Part shown: piece by piece, positions 5,900 to 7,019 of the stretch
How the letters are laid out: every line of letters begins with the position of its first letter
Numbering within the stretch: position 1 is the first letter of the stretch
Origin: Verrucomicrobiia bacterium
GTDB taxonomy: Bacteria > Verrucomicrobiota > Verrucomicrobiia > Limisphaerales > UBA1319
DNA: 7,019 nt
Reading direction: 5' to 3'
Assembly (NCBI GenBank): GCA_017880715.1
Contig: JADGRT010000154.1
Span: forward strand, 1-7,019
Notes under the pieces: model-generated
What the model saw: the letters and a program-made list of their open reading frames with translations, nothing else
Database searches by the model: none
What the model was told of the DNA's origin: nothing
Made by a program: the position numbers and the translations under genes

Positions 5900-6675
5900 A
5901 ACATTTGCACCAGTCGCGTCAGGAAGAGCGTCAGAAAAAAGTTGGTCATTAGGATGCTGATCGAGGCATAAACCACCGCTTCGGTGGTGGCATGGCCCAC
6001 CCCTTCCGCGCCCATCCCGCAATTGAGGCCTTTGAAGCAGCCGATAAGGGCGATGATCGATCCGAACACCAGGCTCTTGGCGATGCCCATGCCCAACTCG
6101 CTCAACTGTGTGTAGCGTAGCATGTTCGCCCAGGCATACGTGGGATCAAGCCCCAGCAAACCAATGCCCACAATATAACCCGAGCCAATGCCTACGGCAA
6201 TGGCTTCGCTCGTCAGCAGCGGCATGGCGACAATCGTGGCCAGCAATCGCGGGATGACCAGGTAATCGATCGGGTGGGTCGACAGCGTGCGCAAGGCGTC
6301 GATTTGTTCGGTCACCTTCATGGTGCCCAGTTCGGCGGCCATGGATGCGCCCACCCGTCCGGCCACCATGAGAGCGGTGAGCACGGGTCCCAGTTCGCTG
6401 CACATCGACACGGCAACCACGGCCAGCGAGGCGGAGTCCATCTTCACCTTGTGAAACTGGTAATACGTTTGCGCGCACAACACCATGCCCGTAAAGGCGC
6501 CCGTGATGAGCACCACCGACTGCGATTTCACGCCGATGAAGTGCAATTGGTAGATGAAATCGCGCCAGGAGAGGCGTCCCTTGCGGAGCGAACGCCAGAC
6601 CTCCCGGCAGAGCAGGGCCAGTTGGCCCAAACCCAGCAGCGATTCATTGGCCCGTTCCACACAACGCCAGGACAT
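5896..6675 (-). CDS. mlaE: MlaE-like ABC lipid transporter permease
   Basis: This is the inner-membrane permease of the Mla/MCE-type lipid transporter. The 259 residues carry the MlaE signature: MCSELGPVLTALMVAGRVGA (91-110) followed by SMAAELGTMKVTEQIDAL (111-128), which is the coupling region facing the ATPase. Hydrophobic segments lie at about 50-72, 83-106, 136-172, 196-215 and 233-256. The N-terminus (LLGLGQLALLCREVW, 13-27) matches the family's interfacial helix. No STAS domain is fused to it, and no mlaB gene is in the window. ATG 6675 gives the family's usual length, and no good Shine-Dalgarno precedes it. It is the first gene of the minus-strand run, so the operon promoter should lie in 6676-6955. 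Family assignment is near certain; lipid direction and partner proteins are not shown by the sequence. Confidence 0.96.
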   Translation of the reverse strand: MSWRCVERANESLLGLGQLALLCREVWRSLRKGRLSWRDFIYQLHFIGVKSQSVVLITGAFTGMVLCAQTYYQFHKVKMDSASLAVVAVSMCSELGPVLTALMVAGRVGASMAAELGTMKVTEQIDALRTLSTHPIDYLVIPRLLATIVAMPLLTSEAIAVGIGSGYIVGIGLLGLDPTYAWANMLRYTQLSELGMGIAKSLVFGSIIALIGCFKGLNCGMGAEGVGHATTEAVVYASISILMTNFFLTLFLTRLVQML

Positions 6676-6788
6676 GACGCGACGAACGTATCAGACCGCC
6701 GGCGGCTAGACCAGCACAACCGGAAGGGTTTCGGGGAGCCAACTCGATCGATCCATCGCCGAACCGATGCAGATAATCCGCAGCCAAG

Positions 6789-6818
6789 CGGAGGGGCGAG
6801 CCCCGGGAGCCCCATAAT
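6789..6818. repeat. GC-rich palindromic repeat, copy 1
   Basis: This 30-base unit runs from CGGAGGGG to CCCATAAT and recurs 40 bases downstream with 29 of 30 bases identical; the only difference is C at 6802 against T at 6842. It contains GGGG-CGAG-CCCC (6793-6804), which can fold into a small hairpin, and ends in GGGAGCCCC. It lies outside any credible gene. The size, palindromy and intergenic position are those of REP-type elements. Confidence 0.8.
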
Positions 6819-6828
6819 TCCAGTTTTT

Positions 6829-6858
6829 CGGAGGGGCGAGCTCCGGGAGCCCCATAAT
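6829..6858. repeat. GC-rich palindromic repeat, copy 2
   Basis: This is the second copy of the 30-base unit, with the same end points. It contains the inverted repeat GCTCC-G-GGAGC (6840-6850) nested between GGGGC (6833-6837) and GCCCC (6849-6853). Ten bases separate it from copy 1. With its leading T-run, the left part (TTTCGGAGGGGCG, 6826-6838) also pairs with an inverted partial copy at 6879-6890. Confidence 0.8.
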
Positions 6859-6878
6859 AAAGGGGCGTCGTGTAACTC

Positions 6879-6890
6879 CGCCCTCCGAAA
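6879..6890. repeat. Inverted partial copy of the repeat arm
   Basis: CGCCCTCCGAAA is the reverse complement of the left edge of repeat copy 2 (TTTCGGAGGGGCG) with one G missing. AGGGGCG (6861-6867) just before it could also pair with CGCCCT (6879-6884). Copy 2 and this arm could together form a larger stem with the inner hairpin as a branch, as in two-unit BIME arrangements. Confidence 0.5.
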
Positions 6891-6944
6891 TGGCATCGGG
6901 TGGCCAGTCAATCCCGGAATCTCCTCGGTAACATCGAGTAGAGC

Positions 6945-6949
6945 GGAGG
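6945..6949 (+). promoter_or_regulatory. Shine-Dalgarno sequence before the ATG at 6956
   Basis: GGAGG stands 6 bases before ATG 6956, which is the best-spaced and best-matching ribosome binding site in the window. It is the main reason to suspect a real gene start at the right edge. Confidence 0.45.
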
Positions 6950-6955
6950 CGCGAC

Positions 6956-7019
6956 ATGTTTAGACCAATGACTTCCGATGTAGCCGCCCTTTCGGGCATC
7001 GTGGCAAACGGTCACCGGG
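6956..7019 (+). CDS. Possible 5' end of a divergent gene, cut by the window edge
   Basis: An open frame begins at ATG 6956 and stays open for 21 codons to the window end (MFRPMTSDVAALSGIVANGHR). A good Shine-Dalgarno sequence precedes it. An internal ATG at 6968 is another possible start. I do not recognise the protein from so few residues and assign no function. The piece is too short to rule out chance. GCCC-TTTC-GGGC (6986-6997) inside it could be a hairpin of a different kind of element. Confidence 0.35.
   Translation, partial: MFRPMTSDVAALSGIVANGHR

Larger units (their letters stand above)
6676..6955. other. Intergenic region upstream of the mla-type operon
   Basis: This stretch lies between the start of the permease gene and a possible divergent gene. 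It holds a perfect 10-base palindrome CCGCCGGCGG (6696-6705) and the GC-rich repeat cluster at 6789-6890. I found no -35/-10 pair on either strand that meets consensus spacing. The operon promoter must be here or beyond, but I cannot place it. Confidence 0.5.

Noticed and set aside
6789..6858. CRISPR array
   Set aside because: There are only two units, and the gap between them is 10 bases, far too short for a spacer; no cas genes are in the window.
6274..6963. Plus-strand open frame of 229 codons
   Set aside because: It is antisense to the MlaE-type permease and then runs through the intergenic repeats; no domain is recognisable.
6706..6999. Minus-strand open frame of 97 codons upstream of the permease
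   Set aside because: Its sequence is largely the translated repeat units (GLPELAPP, YGAPGARPSA), which indicates a non-coding repeat read in an open frame.

Overview
The window reads as a stretch of chromosomal housekeeping DNA from a Gram-negative, GC-rich bacterium. The Mla/MCE lipid-transport genes imply an outer membrane. Shine-Dalgarno sequences are weak or absent before most genes. A short RRM protein with a Gly-rich tail sits beside a membrane PIN-TRAM protein and a DUF2007 protein. Together these would fit the Verrucomicrobiota or the wider PVC group. That placement is inference from gene content, not from a marker gene.

Layout. Plus strand: rsmI (71-868, 16S rRNA 2'-O-methyltransferase) ends in a probable intrinsic terminator (872-907). 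A 173-base spacer follows, and then a 113-residue RRM RNA-binding protein (1042-1383) with its own strong terminator (1405-1434). Minus strand, convergent with it: a tightly packed run read from right to left. It comprises mlaE-type permease (6675-5896), mlaF-type ATPase (5899-5153), mlaD-type MCE protein (5151-4177), PIN-TRAM membrane protein (4173-3142), DUF2007 protein (3127-2903) and a GlcD-like FAD oxidase (2819-1440). The gaps are a 4-base overlap, 1, 3, 14 and 83 bases, so the first five genes are very probably one operon; the oxidase may be included or have its own promoter.

Right edge (6676-7019): an intergenic region with two near-identical 30-base GC-rich palindromic repeats plus an inverted partial copy (REP/BIME-like). 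A good Shine-Dalgarno sequence and ATG follow at 6956, which may be the start of a divergent gene that runs off the window.

Functionally, MlaE, MlaF and MlaD form the inner-membrane ABC lipid transporter that maintains outer-membrane lipid asymmetry. RsmI acts on the ribosome and the RRM protein presumably on RNA. I see no phage, transposase, CRISPR, toxin-antitoxin or defence system. The best leads for something undescribed are the repeat cluster, the leader of the RRM gene, and the linkage of the Mla transporter to a membrane-anchored PIN-TRAM protein.
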